Shown: positions 43,869-53,843, counted from the stretch's first letter. The stretch: 64,000 nt of DNA from Bradyrhizobium sp. STM 3843 (GCF_000239815.1 NZ_CAFK01000014.1:35496-99495), one strand, 5' to 3'. Numbers and translations: made by a program. The notes: generated from the letters alone by a model not told the origin.

Positions 43869-45632
43869 TCAGGCGGCGAATTTGGCAAGCCGGGTCATTT
43901 CCTGGGTCACAAGCTCGCGATATGGACCCTCGCCCTGCATCAGCCGGTCCGGCGGACCGTCCTCGAGAATCCGGCCGGCCCTCAGCACCACCACGCGGTC
44001 GAAGTTCCGCAGCGTCGCAAGCCGGTGCGCGATCGCAATCACAGTGCGGCCGCGCATCAGGCGTCCGAGCGCCTCGCGGATAGCCTCTTCCGACTCGCTG
44101 TCGAGCGCAGCGGTGGCCTCGTCCAGCAGCAGGATCGGTGCGTCCTTGAGGAAGGCGCGCGCAATCGCGATCCGCTGGCGCTGGCCGCCCGACAGTTTGA
44201 CGCCGCGGTCGCCGACCATCGTCTGCAGCCCGTCAGGCAGGGCATCGACGAAATCGCAGCGCGCTGCGATTGCTGCCCGCAGCACCTCGTCGTCGGTGGC
44301 GCTGGGACGGCCATAGCGAATGTTCTCGAGGATGGACCTGTGGAACAGGGAGATGTCCTGCGGCACCACCGAGATCGCTTCGCGCAGGCTCTGCTGTGTG
44401 ACCCTGGCGATATCTTGGCCATCGATCGTGATGGTGCCGTTCTGCGGATCGTAGAACCGCTGCAGCAACGTGAACAGGCTCGATTTGCCGCCGCCGGATT
44501 GGCCGACCAGCCCGACCCGCTGTCCCGGCTGCAGCCGCAGCGTGAAGTTCTCGAAGATCTTCTGCCCGCCCGGATATTGGAAACTGATGTTGTTGAAGGC
44601 GATCGCGGCGCCAATCTTCATCAGCGGCTCCGCCTCGGGATGATCGCGCAGCTCATGCGGCTGCAGCAGCGTGGCGATCGCCTCGCTCAACCGCGCGACA
44701 TGCTGGGTGACGTCGACTAGCGCCACCGCGAGGTCGCGGGTGGAATTCAGGATGCAGAGACCGAGGGTACAGACCAGCACCACATCGCCGGTGGTCGCGC
44801 CGCCCTTCTGCCACAGCGAGATCGCCCAGGCCATCACGGCAATCGTCAGAACGATGGTGACGCTGGCATGCATGATACGCAGTTTTTCCAGATAACGAAG
44901 GCTGCGGCCGCGTGCGACCAGTTCCTTATCGACGGTGGCGTCAAAGCGGTCATGCTCGTGACGCAGACCGCAGAACGCCCGCACCAACGGCATGTTGGAG
45001 ATGACGTCCACCATTTCGCCGTCCACGATCGCAGCCTTATCGGCAAAATCGTCATGGAGCGGCTTGCCTGCGGCCGCTAAGCGGAACATCGCAAATACCA
45101 TGGCGCCGGCAATCAAAAGCAGGCCCGCGGCCATGGCGACGCTGACGGTTCCAATCAGGCAAATCGCCGCGATCGTCGCAAAGCACGGCGGCAACACGTT
45201 CCAGACGAACATGTTTTCCACCGTGAACACGGCATTGGACGTCGCAGTGATGCGGCTCGACAACATGCCTGGAAGCCGATCGCCGAAATAGCTCGGAGCA
45301 TGCCCAGTGAGATGGCGGAAGATGTCACGGCGCAGATCGCCGGTAACCCTGACGAATGTGAAACTGGCGATCCAGCTCGCTACCCGCCACAAGATGTTGT
45401 CTGTCGCGATCAGCGCCATCAACAACGCGAAGGCGGTCCAGACCTGGCCTCCGCCCCCTGGTCCCGCGGACAGGCTATCGACCAGGAATTTAACGCCATA
45501 TTGCGTGCCTACGGAGCAGGCAACCGCGCCAACAACAGCCGACAAGATGATGAGGTGGGCTGCCGGGCGCCTACGCAGATAGCGCATGACGAACGGAAAG
45601 GGCCGATGCGCGTAGCCTGAAAGCTGATCCAT
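43869..45632 (-). CDS. ABC transporter, fused membrane and ATPase domains
   Basis: A 587-residue half-transporter. Six helices (about 15-310) are followed by an ATPase with Walker A GQSGGGKSS, the signature LSGGQRQRIAIAR, Walker B ILLLDEATAALD and the switch His of AIAHRLATL. It resembles exporters of the MsbA/lipid or beta-glucan type. It works as a dimer and may export a polysaccharide or lipid, given the nearby glycosyltransferase gene. The start at MDQLSGYAHRP (45632) was chosen because the 88 codons upstream in frame are non-hydrophobic and lie in the divergent promoter region. Confidence 0.87.
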   Translation of the reverse strand: MDQLSGYAHRPFPFVMRYLRRRPAAHLIILSAVVGAVACSVGTQYGVKFLVDSLSAGPGGGGQVWTAFALLMALIATDNILWRVASWIASFTFVRVTGDLRRDIFRHLTGHAPSYFGDRLPGMLSSRITATSNAVFTVENMFVWNVLPPCFATIAAICLIGTVSVAMAAGLLLIAGAMVFAMFRLAAAGKPLHDDFADKAAIVDGEMVDVISNMPLVRAFCGLRHEHDRFDATVDKELVARGRSLRYLEKLRIMHASVTIVLTIAVMAWAISLWQKGGATTGDVVLVCTLGLCILNSTRDLAVALVDVTQHVARLSEAIATLLQPHELRDHPEAEPLMKIGAAIAFNNISFQYPGGQKIFENFTLRLQPGQRVGLVGQSGGGKSSLFTLLQRFYDPQNGTITIDGQDIARVTQQSLREAISVVPQDISLFHRSILENIRYGRPSATDDEVLRAAIAARCDFVDALPDGLQTMVGDRGVKLSGGQRQRIAIARAFLKDAPILLLDEATAALDSESEEAIREALGRLMRGRTVIAIAHRLATLRNFDRVVVLRAGRILEDGPPDRLMQGEGPYRELVTQEMTRLAKFAA

Positions 45633-45923
45633 GTGATGTCCGTTGGAACATGTCGGAAGGGGGCGATCCGATTCAAGCGAATGAACGACGACTGATTTAT
45701 TCGGTTCCCACCGTATCTCCATCCAACTGCCAACGTTGTCCAAACACCACCGGCTTGAGTAGCCGAGATGGCAGCAATGAGAACTTCGGGAGGACACGAT
45801 GTGGCGAAGAAACAATGATTGTTGAAGGGAACTTCGCAGATGCGAGGACGTTCCTGCTCTCGGCGGTGCCGGTGCCAATCGGAGGGGGATCTTCATTCAT
45901 GATCAGAGACGGGAGACGGTGAG

Positions 45924-46994
45924 ATGCGCATTGCGCAGATTGCTCCATTGACGGAGGCTGTGCCTCCGAAACTCTATGGCGGCACCGAGCGGGTGGTTCA
46001 TTGGTTGACTGAGGAGCTGGTTGCGCTGGGCCATGATGTCACGCTGTTTGCAAGCGGGGACTCACAGACATCGGCGAAATTGTGCGCGACCTGGCCGCGA
46101 GCTCTGCGCCTCGACGGCTCAGTGCGTGATCCCAACGCCCTTCACATGGTGATGCTGGAGAACGTGCGACAGCGATGTGATGATGAAGAGTTCGACATCC
46201 TGCATTTCCATCTCGACTACTATCCGTGGTCGCTGTTCTATCGCCAACCGACGCCGTTCCTGACCACGTTGCATGGCCGGCTCGATCTGCCTGAGCACCA
46301 ACCGGTGTTCTCGATTTTCAAAGATCTTCCCGTCGTTTCAATTTCGGATGCGCAACGCCGTCCCGTGCCAAACGCGAATTGGGTCAGCACCGTGCTGCAC
46401 GGGCTGCCGGAGACTCTGCTGACGCCGAAGCCGGTGAGGCCGAGCTACCTTGCCGTGCTCGGCCGCATCGCCCCGGAAAAGGGCGTCGACCGAGCGATCA
46501 AGATCGCGATGCGCTGTGGCGTTCCGCTCAAGATCGCCGCCAAGGTGGATCGTGCGGATCAGGATTATTATGATCAGCTCATCTCACCCCTGATCAACGG
46601 CAATCCGCTGGTCGAGTATGTCGGCGAGATCGGCGATCACGAGAAAGCGGAATTCCTCTCCGGTGCGATCGGACTGCTGCTGCCGATCGACTGGCCGGAG
46701 CCGTTCGGCCTCGTGATGATCGAATCGATGGCCTGCGGCACGCCGATCATTGCGTATAACCGCGGCTCAGTGCCGGAGGTGATCGATGACGGCATCACCG
46801 GCTTCGTCGTCGAGGACGAGCTCAGCGCGGTCGCGGCCGTCGGCCGGCTTCCCGACCTGAGCCGCGCCCGCGTACGCGAGCAGTTCGATCGTCGCTTTAC
46901 CGCCCGCCGCATGGCGCTGGATTATCTGGCCGCCTATCGCAGCCTGATGAACCAGGCGGAGCCGCGCATCAAGCTCGTCTCTAGCGCCGAATAG
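45924..46994 (+). CDS. GT4-family glycosyltransferase
   Basis: A 356-residue GT-B enzyme. The N-terminal domain begins MRIAQIAPLTEAVPPKLYGGTERVVHWLTEELV with the Gly-rich acceptor loop, and the C-terminal domain carries LAVLGRIAPEKGVDRAI and the GT4 signature near EPFGLVMIESMACGTPIIAYNRGSVPEVI, where the Glu-x7-Glu pair holds the nucleotide sugar. It would transfer a hexose in polysaccharide or glycolipid synthesis. GGGAGACGGTGAG precedes the ATG. It is divergent from the ABC transporter gene and ends at a shared terminator. Confidence 0.88.
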   Translation: MRIAQIAPLTEAVPPKLYGGTERVVHWLTEELVALGHDVTLFASGDSQTSAKLCATWPRALRLDGSVRDPNALHMVMLENVRQRCDDEEFDILHFHLDYYPWSLFYRQPTPFLTTLHGRLDLPEHQPVFSIFKDLPVVSISDAQRRPVPNANWVSTVLHGLPETLLTPKPVRPSYLAVLGRIAPEKGVDRAIKIAMRCGVPLKIAAKVDRADQDYYDQLISPLINGNPLVEYVGEIGDHEKAEFLSGAIGLLLPIDWPEPFGLVMIESMACGTPIIAYNRGSVPEVIDDGITGFVVEDELSAVAAVGRLPDLSRARVREQFDRRFTARRMALDYLAAYRSLMNQAEPRIKLVSSAE

Positions 46995-47012
46995 ACCACA
47001 TGCCGTACGACT

Positions 47013-47044
47013 GACAGGCCGGATCATCAATGATCCGGCCTGTC
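47013..47044. terminator. bidirectional hairpin terminator
   Basis: GACAGGCCGGATCAT, then CA, then its exact complement: a 15-base-pair stem. It lies 18 bases after the stop of the glycosyltransferase gene and 3 bases beyond the stop of the opposite-strand dehydrogenase gene, so it can end both. The strand runs show few T residues, so rho may assist. Confidence 0.7.
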
Positions 47045-47047
47045 GTG

Positions 47048-48103
47048 CTATGTTAAGCGTGCGGCGATCGCCGCGCCTGCCGCCGCAGTGCCGAGGGAGC
47101 CACCGACGTCGCGGCTCGCCTGTCCCTCCGCGATCGCCTTCGCCACCGCCTTTTCGATCGCGTCGGCTGCAGAGATAAAACGCGGAGCGCCGATACGCTC
47201 GCCATGCCAGGACAGCAGCAACGCGGCCGAGAGAATGAGCGACACCGGATTGGCGACATCCTGTCCGGCGATATCGGGCGCCGAGCCGTGGGCGGCCTGC
47301 GCCATGGCATAGTTCGCGCCCCTGTTGAGCGAGCCGCCAAGGCCGAGGCTGCCGGAGAGCTCGGCGGTGAGATCCGAGAGGATGTCACCAAACATGTTGG
47401 TGGTCACGAGAACGTCGAAGCGGCGCGGCTCGCGCACCACATGCGCCATCATGGCGTCGACCAGCACCTCCTCGACCACGAGCCCCGAGTAGCCGAGCGC
47501 TATCTCCCTGCAGATGTCGAGAAACAGGCCGTCGCCCATCCGCAGCACATTAGCCTTGTGGACGATGGTGAGGTGCTTGCGCCTGACCATCGCGAGTTCA
47601 CAGGCAACCCGCGCGATCCGTTCGCAGCACTGCCGGGTGATCCGCCGCAACGACACCACGACATCAGGCGTGACCTTGAGCTCGGCATTGCCCTCCTCCA
47701 TGTTGCGATCGGCATAGAAGCCTTCGGTGTTCTCACGCACCACCACCAGATCGAATTCGCCGACACGGTGGGGGCGGCCGGCATAAGTGCGCGCCGGACG
47801 GATGTTGGCGAACAGATCGAGGTTCTTGCGAAAATAACGTGATGGGTTGATCTCGCCTCGCGCCTCGTCCTTGAAGTCGAAGGTCGCGGTCGGCCCGAGG
47901 ATCAGGCCATCGGCGGCCCGCACGATCTCGAGCAGGTCGGGGCGCACCGTGGTGCCGAACTGCGCAAGGCTCGCATGTCCGACAGCATGCTCGTCGAGCA
48001 TCAGGCCCAGCTGAAACTGTTCGGAGGCCGCACGCAGCACGTGCGACGTCGCCGCTGCAATTTCCGGCCCGATACCGTCACCCGGCAGAACAACGATCCG
48101 CAT
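47048..48103 (-). CDS. isocitrate/isopropylmalate dehydrogenase-family enzyme (paralogue)
   Basis: A 351-residue NAD-dependent enzyme of the same family as the gene at 15290. Visible motifs are VLPGDGIGPEI, NLDLFANIRPARTY, RENTEGFYADRN, NMFGDILSDLTAELSGSLG and HGSAPDIAGQDVANP. The RENTEGFY loop is closer to isocitrate/tartrate-type enzymes than to leuB. The two copies in the window differ clearly in sequence, so they probably act on different substrates. It has a short upstream gap (183 bases) to a divergent MFS exporter gene. Confidence 0.85.
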   Translation of the reverse strand: MRIVVLPGDGIGPEIAAATSHVLRAASEQFQLGLMLDEHAVGHASLAQFGTTVRPDLLEIVRAADGLILGPTATFDFKDEARGEINPSRYFRKNLDLFANIRPARTYAGRPHRVGEFDLVVVRENTEGFYADRNMEEGNAELKVTPDVVVSLRRITRQCCERIARVACELAMVRRKHLTIVHKANVLRMGDGLFLDICREIALGYSGLVVEEVLVDAMMAHVVREPRRFDVLVTTNMFGDILSDLTAELSGSLGLGGSLNRGANYAMAQAAHGSAPDIAGQDVANPVSLILSAALLLSWHGERIGAPRFISAADAIEKAVAKAIAEGQASRDVGGSLGTAAAGAAIAARLT

Positions 48104-48286
48104 CGCTCACTCCTCCGCGCCTGAAGCTGCGGTCGTTTGAGCATGACGACGGGCGGGACGCCAGCGGTGCCGGAGCTACCTCAGCGCATACCGCCATGCG
48201 CCGGCATGACTTAAGAGACCGGCCTGTCCGGTGTACACGCTCAAGGACGCGATCCCGCGAAGCAAAGGCCCGAGGAAAAACCAGGG

Positions 48287-49690
48287 ATGTCCAATCGCCA
48301 CCACGCCCAGCGGCACGGAAATCCCGGTGACATCTCCGATGGCCTGCCGGAAAACCGCAGGAGATGGGCGGTCGCCGCGATCTTCACCGCGCTCGCGATG
48401 GCCTCGCTCGACACCGCGATTGCCAATATCGCCTTGCCCGCGATCTCGGCGGATCTGCATGTCAGCGCGGCTGATGTGGTCTGGGTGGTCAACATCTATC
48501 AGATCGCGCTGGTCGCGACCTTGCTGCCGCTCGGTGCGCTCGGCGAGATCGTCGGCCATCAGCGGATCTATCTCGGCGGCCTCTTGCTGTTCACGCTCGC
48601 CTCGGTCGGCTGCGCGCTGGCCTGGTCGCTGCCGAGCCTGGTCGTCGCCCGCGCGCTGCAAGGCTTGGGCGCCAGCGGCATCATGAGCGTGAACACTGCG
48701 CTGGTCCGCTTCGTCTATCCCGGCAAGATGCTGGGTCGCGGCCTTGGCCACAACGCACTGGTGGTCGGGATTGCCTTCACGTTCGGGCCGACCATCGCGT
48801 CGGCAATTCTTGCGCTCGGCTCCTGGCCGTGGCTGTTCGCGGTCAACCTGCCCTTCGGCCTGGTCGCGATCGTGATCGGGCTGAGGATGCTGCCGCGAAC
48901 GCCGCGCGCCGAGCATCGCTTCGACTTCTTGGGTGCCGCCCTGGCCGCCGCCTGCCTCGGCCTCTTCATCACCGGGATCGGCAGCGCCGCCCACGGAACC
49001 GCCCTGCTCGTGGTCGCTCTCGAGCTCGCAGCCGCGCTTGTGCTCGGCGTGATCCTCAACCGCCGCCACGCCGATCACCCGGCCCCGATGCTGCCCATGG
49101 ACCTGTTCCGCCGCGGCATGTTCGCGCTCTCGGCTGCGACCGCCGTGTGCTCCTTCTCGGTACAGGGTCTCGGCTTCGTGTCGCTGCCGTTCTATTTCGA
49201 GGACGTCCTGCAGCGCTCGCAGGTCGAGACCGGGTTCTTCATGACGCCCTGGCCGCTGGCGGTTGCCATCATGGCACCGATTGCCGGCCGGCTATCCGAC
49301 CGCTTCCCCGCTGGGCTCTTGGGCGGCATCGGCCTCGTCATGCTCGGGACCGGCATGGCACTGCTCGCGCTGTTGCCGGACAATCCGAGCATTCCGAACA
49401 TCGTCTGGCGCATGCTGATCTGCGGCGTCGGATTCGGCTTCTTCCAGGCGCCAAATATGAAAGCCATCATGTCGAGCGCGCCGCCGCATCGCAGCGGCAG
49501 CGCGAGCGGCATCGTCGCCACTGCGCGGCTCACGGGCCAGACCACCGGGGCGGCGCTGGCCGCGCTCTGCTTCAGCCTCGCCGGCCACGAAGGCGCAACC
49601 TTGGCGCTGGCGCTGGGCGCGGGCTTCGCCGGGCTCGGCAGCGTCATGAGTTTTCTGCGCCTCGCTGTTGCGCCACCGCGTGCTACATAG
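48287..49690 (+). CDS. MFS exporter, 14-helix DHA2-like
   Basis: A 467-residue inner-membrane drug/proton antiporter. The N-terminal helix carries AVAAIFTALAMASLDTAIANIALPAIS, the DHA2 signature (motif D1), followed by WVVNIYQIALVATLLPLGALGEIVGHQRIYLGG (motif A region) and ALQGLGASGIMSVNTALVRF. About 14 hydrophobic segments can be counted. The substrate is unknown. The start at 48287 has only a weak CCAGGG ahead. It is divergent from the dehydrogenase gene. Confidence 0.85.
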   Translation: MSNRHHAQRHGNPGDISDGLPENRRRWAVAAIFTALAMASLDTAIANIALPAISADLHVSAADVVWVVNIYQIALVATLLPLGALGEIVGHQRIYLGGLLLFTLASVGCALAWSLPSLVVARALQGLGASGIMSVNTALVRFVYPGKMLGRGLGHNALVVGIAFTFGPTIASAILALGSWPWLFAVNLPFGLVAIVIGLRMLPRTPRAEHRFDFLGAALAAACLGLFITGIGSAAHGTALLVVALELAAALVLGVILNRRHADHPAPMLPMDLFRRGMFALSAATAVCSFSVQGLGFVSLPFYFEDVLQRSQVETGFFMTPWPLAVAIMAPIAGRLSDRFPAGLLGGIGLVMLGTGMALLALLPDNPSIPNIVWRMLICGVGFGFFQAPNMKAIMSSAPPHRSGSASGIVATARLTGQTTGAALAALCFSLAGHEGATLALALGAGFAGLGSVMSFLRLAVAPPRAT

Positions 49691-49854
49691 GCGGCAGCTG
49701 TTTGCACGCAGACGAGGTGCCGACACGACGGCCAACACCGCGAGATCAAATCTCTTCCCAACTACAAACGCAGATTCTTGATTTGAAGGATTCCAAGGTT
49801 CGGGCCACAGTGCCCGCAGTTCAACTGGCGCGTTGAACGAACCGGGGATATGCG

Positions 49855-50304
49855 ATGGCAAACCTGACGATCAATGGAAAATCCTTCACGCTCGATGTCG
49901 AACCCGATACGCCGCTTTTATGGGCGATCCGCGAAAACGCCGGACTGACGGGAACTAAATATGGTTGCGGCATCGCACAATGCGGTGCCTGCACCGTGCA
50001 TATGGATGGCGCGGCCGTACGCTCCTGCGGCGTCAGCGTCTCCGAAGCCGAAGGCAAGCAGATCACCACCATCGAAGGTCTCACCAGCGAAGGCGTCCTG
50101 CACAAAGTGCAGCAGGCCTGGCTCGACAATGACGTTCCGCAATGCGGCTATTGCCAGAGCGGCATGATCATGGCGGTTGCGGCACTCCTGAAGGACAATC
50201 CGAAACCGACCGACCAGGACATCAACGACACCATCACCAATATCTGCCGCTGCGGCACCTTCCAGCAGGTGCGCGACGCGATCCACGCCGCGGCGAACGC
50301 GTGA
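49855..50304 (+). CDS. [2Fe-2S] subunit of a molybdenum hydroxylase (isoquinoline oxidoreductase alpha-like)
   Basis: A 149-residue protein with two iron-sulfur motifs. The ferredoxin-like domain has [16 protein letters not shown], and the helical domain has [15 protein letters not shown] and [14 protein letters not shown]. This is the standard small subunit of xanthine-oxidase-type enzymes, passing electrons out of the molybdenum subunit. It lies 11 bases before the large subunit gene. No FAD (CoxM-type) gene is linked, so electrons probably go to a cytochrome or azurin-like acceptor in the periplasm. CGGGGATATGCG precedes the ATG. Confidence 0.9.
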   Translation: MANLTINGKSFTLDVEPDTPLLWAIRENAGLTGTKYGCGIAQCGACTVHMDGAAVRSCGVSVSEAEGKQITTIEGLTSEGVLHKVQQAWLDNDVPQCGYCQSGMIMAVAALLKDNPKPTDQDINDTITNICRCGTFQQVRDAIHAAANA

Positions 50305-50315
50305 GGGAGGCCATC

Positions 50316-52499
50316 ATGAATCAGCACGTGACGCCTCAGCTCAACCGTCGCGCCTTTGTCATCGGCACCGCCGCGCTTGGCGGTGGTCTTGCACTCGGGC
50401 TCGACATTCCGTTCGGCGGACCTCAGATCGTCCGCGCCGCCGATGGCACGCCGGAGGTCAATGCCTGGGTGGTGATCCGGCCCGACGACACCGTCGTGAT
50501 CCGGATCGCCCGCTCCGAGATGGGCCAGGGCACTCTGACCGGGCTCGCGCAGCTGGTGGCCGAAGAGCTCGCCTGCAACTGGAGCAAGGTGACGACGGAG
50601 TATCCCACGCCCGGGCAGAATGTCGCCCGCAAGCGCGTGTGGGGCGATTTCTCGACCGGCGGCAGCCGCGGCATCCGCACCTCGCAGGACTATGTGCGCA
50701 AGGCCGGCGCCACCGCACGCATGATGCTGATCCAAGCGGCCGCGAACGAGTGGAAGGTGCCGGTCGCCGAGTGCACGGCTGCCAACAGCGTCATCACCCA
50801 TTCGCCGACGGGCAGGACCACGACCTACGGCAAGGTCGCCGAAGCCGCGGCGAAGCTCGCGCCGCCTGCCGACGTCAAGCTGAAGGATCCCAAGGACTGG
50901 ACCCTGATCGGCAAGGGCGTGAAGCGGCTCGATACGCCCGACAAGGTCACGGGCGCGATGATCTACGGCATCGATATCAAGCTGCCGGGCATGCTGAATG
51001 CCGCGATCAAGGACTGTCCGGTCACCGGCGGCAAGCTCAAGAGCTATGACGAAGCCAAGATCACCGGCATGAAGGGCGTCAAGAAGGTGGTCGCCGTCGA
51101 CGGCACGGCGGTGGCCGTGATAGCCGACACCTGGTGGCATGCGAAGACCGCGCTCGATGCGTTGCCGATCGTCTGGGACGAAGGTCCGAACGCCAAAGTA
51201 TCCTCCGCATCGATCGCGCAATGGCTCGCCGAAGGTCTCGACTCCGGGCCGGCCTATGTCGGCAACGAGAACGGCGACGTCAAGGCCGCGCTCGCGGGCG
51301 CCGTGAAGAAGGTCGAGGCGGTCTACAACTATCCCTATCAGAACCATGCCAACATGGAGCCGCTGAACGCGACCGCGCTCTACACGGCCGACAAATGCGA
51401 GGTCTGGTGCGGCACTCAGAATGGCGAAGCGGCGTTCGCAGCGGTGCTCGAAGCGACTGGCTTCCCGGCCGATAAGTGCGAGGTGCACAAGGTCATGCTC
51501 GGCACCGGCTTCGGCCGGCGCGGTCAAACCGACTATGTCCGCCAGGCCGTGCAGATCGCCAAGCAGATGCCGGGCACACCGATCAAGCTGCTATGGTCGC
51601 GCGAAGAAGACATGACGCATGGCCGCTATCATCCGATCACCCAGTGCAAATTGACCGGCGGCTTCGACGCCGACAACAATCTCACCGCCCTGCACATCCG
51701 GATCTCCGGGCAATCGATCCTGTTCAGCCTGCGTCCTGAGGCGCTGGTCAACGGCAAGGATCCGGCGACCTTTGCCGGGTTCAACGCGACAGGCGATGCT
51801 GTGATCGGCTATTCGGTGCCCAATCTCCTGATCGAGCATTCGATGCGCAACCCGCACATCATCCCAGGCTTCTGGCGTGGCGTGAACGTGAACCACAACG
51901 CAATCTATCTGGAATGCTTCATGGATGAGCTTGCCAATGCGGCCGGCCAGGACCCGCTCGAGTTCCGGCGCAAGCTGATGAAGGATCATCCGAAGCATCT
52001 CGCGGTCCTGGAGGCGGTGGCCGACAAGATCGGCTGGGGCACGGACGCACCGCAGGGCGTCTATCGCGGCCTCGCCCAGCTGCATTCCTACGGCAGCTAT
52101 GTCGCGGCTGCCGCCGAGATCTCGGTCACTGACGGCAACAAGATCAAGGTGCAGCGGATCGTGGCCTCCACCGACCCCGGCTACGTCGTCAATCCGGCAC
52201 AGGTCGAGCGGCAGATCGCGGGCTCCTTCGTCTACGGCCTCAGCGGCCTGTTCTATGGCGGCTGCACCGTGAAGGACGGCCGCATCGAGCAGACCAACTT
52301 CGACACCTACAACTCGATGCGCATCAACGAGATGCCGAAGGTGGAATCGATCCTGATGCCGAGTGGCGGCTTCTGGGGCGGGGTCGGCGAGCCCACCATC
52401 AGCGTCGCCGCACCTGCGGTGCTGAACGCCTATTTCGCCGCCACGGGAAAACGGATCCGCTCGGTGCCCTTGCGCGACCAGAACATCAGCTTTGCCTGA
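50316..52499 (+). CDS. molybdopterin-binding subunit of a molybdenum hydroxylase (isoquinoline oxidoreductase beta-like), Tat-exported
   Basis: A 727-residue protein. A twin-arginine signal (LNRRAFVIGTAALGGGLALGL) precedes the molybdenum domain, with GTGFGRRGQTDYVRQAVQIA, a substrate-cavity region PGFWRGVNVNHNAIYLE, and GGVGEPTISVAAPAV, where the glutamate is the catalytic base of this family (GVGE). Tat export together with its small partner places the enzyme in the periplasm. Substrates of relatives are N-heterocycles and aldehydes; the real one is unknown. Because fccB and sox genes follow closely on the same strand, it may act in the same redox pathway, but no gene proves that. GAGGGAGGCC precedes the ATG at 50316. 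Confidence 0.88.
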   Translation: MNQHVTPQLNRRAFVIGTAALGGGLALGLDIPFGGPQIVRAADGTPEVNAWVVIRPDDTVVIRIARSEMGQGTLTGLAQLVAEELACNWSKVTTEYPTPGQNVARKRVWGDFSTGGSRGIRTSQDYVRKAGATARMMLIQAAANEWKVPVAECTAANSVITHSPTGRTTTYGKVAEAAAKLAPPADVKLKDPKDWTLIGKGVKRLDTPDKVTGAMIYGIDIKLPGMLNAAIKDCPVTGGKLKSYDEAKITGMKGVKKVVAVDGTAVAVIADTWWHAKTALDALPIVWDEGPNAKVSSASIAQWLAEGLDSGPAYVGNENGDVKAALAGAVKKVEAVYNYPYQNHANMEPLNATALYTADKCEVWCGTQNGEAAFAAVLEATGFPADKCEVHKVMLGTGFGRRGQTDYVRQAVQIAKQMPGTPIKLLWSREEDMTHGRYHPITQCKLTGGFDADNNLTALHIRISGQSILFSLRPEALVNGKDPATFAGFNATGDAVIGYSVPNLLIEHSMRNPHIIPGFWRGVNVNHNAIYLECFMDELANAAGQDPLEFRRKLMKDHPKHLAVLEAVADKIGWGTDAPQGVYRGLAQLHSYGSYVAAAAEISVTDGNKIKVQRIVASTDPGYVVNPAQVERQIAGSFVYGLSGLFYGGCTVKDGRIEQTNFDTYNSMRINEMPKVESILMPSGGFWGGVGEPTISVAAPAVLNAYFAATGKRIRSVPLRDQNISFA

Positions 52500-52555
52500 T
52501 GCGAGATGGCGGCGACCTCGTTACATGCGGCCGCCGCCATTGATAGTATGAAGTC

Positions 52556-53839
52556 ATGTCAATGATCTCACCGCCGCGGGCGACGCGGAGACAAGCCGCA
52601 GGCCTCCTTGCCGCGAGCGCCATCGCGCTCGCGTTGCCGCATGTCGCGCGCGCGCAAGCTTCCGCGCGGGTCGTCGTGATCGGCGGTGGCTTTGGCGGCG
52701 CCAGCTGCGCGCGGGCGCTGCGCAAGGCTGATCCACGGCTCGACGTGACGTTGGTCGAGACCAACGCGACCTTCACCTCCTGTCCCCTGAGCAACGAAGT
52801 CATCGCCGGCCTGCGCGACCTGTCTGCGCAGCAGTTTTCCTACAGCCGGATCGCGGCCGACGGCGTGCGCGTCATCGCCCAGGCGGCGACTGCAATCGAT
52901 GCGCAGGCGAGGAAGGTGACGCTCGCCGACGGCAGCTCGCTTTCCTATGACCGCCTTGTGCTCTCGCCCGGCATCGATCTCGATTTCACCGCGCTGCAGG
53001 GCTATGACGAGGCCGCCTCGACGAAGATGCCGCATGCCTACAAGGCCGGCGAGCAGACGCTGCTCCTGCGCCGGCAAATCGAGGCGATGGACGATGGCGG
53101 CACGGTCGCGATCGCGGTCCCCGCTAATCCCATGCGCTGCCCGCCCGCGCCTTACGAGCGTGCCAGCCTGATCGCTCACTATCTCAAAGCGCGCAAGCCG
53201 CGATCGAAAGTGCTGATCCTCGACGCCAAGGACACCTTCTCGCAGCAGAAGTTGTTCGAGCAGGCCTGGAACGCGCTTTATGGCGATATGATCGAGCGCA
53301 TCTCGCTCTCGCAGGGAGGTCGGGTCACCGGCGTTGAGGTTGCGACCGGTACCGTCATCACCGAGTTCGGCAACTACAATCCCCAGGTGACGAATATCAT
53401 CCCACCTCAGAAGGCCGGACGCATCGCCGCGCTCGCCGGCGCTACCGACCACACCGGCTGGTGCCCCATTGATCCCGTCACTTTCGAATCCAGGCTCGTG
53501 CCCGACATCCATGTCATCGGCGATGCCTGCCTTGGCGGCGGCATTCCGAAGTCAGGCGCCGCGGCGCGGGCCCAAGGCAAGGCCTGCGCTTCCGCGGTCG
53601 TCGCGCAGCTCGCGGGCAAAACGCCGGAGCCGCCGAGCCTGACCGGCATCTGCTACAACACCGTCGCGCCGGGCTATGCGTTCTCGCTGGCCGGCGTCTA
53701 TCAGCCCAAAGGCGACATCTTCGCCGAGGTCGAGGGCGGCCGAACCAGCCCGGTGGACGCGTCGCGCGAGACTCGCGCCAAGGAAGCGCAGGACGCGGAG
53801 GCCTGGTTCAAGACCCTGACGGGTGACATCTTTGGCTAG
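52556..53839 (+). CDS. FAD-dependent sulfide dehydrogenase-like flavoprotein (FccB/SoxF family)
   Basis: A 427-residue protein with a Tat-like signal (TRRQAAGLLAASAIALALPHVARAQA) and two Rossmann folds. The FAD motif is VVVIGGGFGGASCARALR, and Cys76 in FTSCPLSNE aligns with the cysteine that binds FAD covalently in FccB. A redox cysteine is seen in NPMRCPPAP and another in HTGWCPID. It would oxidise sulfide or a sulfur carrier in the periplasm and pass electrons to a cytochrome; SoxX, encoded 4 bases after its stop codon, is a candidate partner. It has a weak ribosome-binding site. The call is to family level only. Confidence 0.85.
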   Translation: MSMISPPRATRRQAAGLLAASAIALALPHVARAQASARVVVIGGGFGGASCARALRKADPRLDVTLVETNATFTSCPLSNEVIAGLRDLSAQQFSYSRIAADGVRVIAQAATAIDAQARKVTLADGSSLSYDRLVLSPGIDLDFTALQGYDEAASTKMPHAYKAGEQTLLLRRQIEAMDDGGTVAIAVPANPMRCPPAPYERASLIAHYLKARKPRSKVLILDAKDTFSQQKLFEQAWNALYGDMIERISLSQGGRVTGVEVATGTVITEFGNYNPQVTNIIPPQKAGRIAALAGATDHTGWCPIDPVTFESRLVPDIHVIGDACLGGGIPKSGAAARAQGKACASAVVAQLAGKTPEPPSLTGICYNTVAPGYAFSLAGVYQPKGDIFAEVEGGRTSPVDASRETRAKEAQDAEAWFKTLTGDIFG

Positions 53840-53843
53840 GCGC

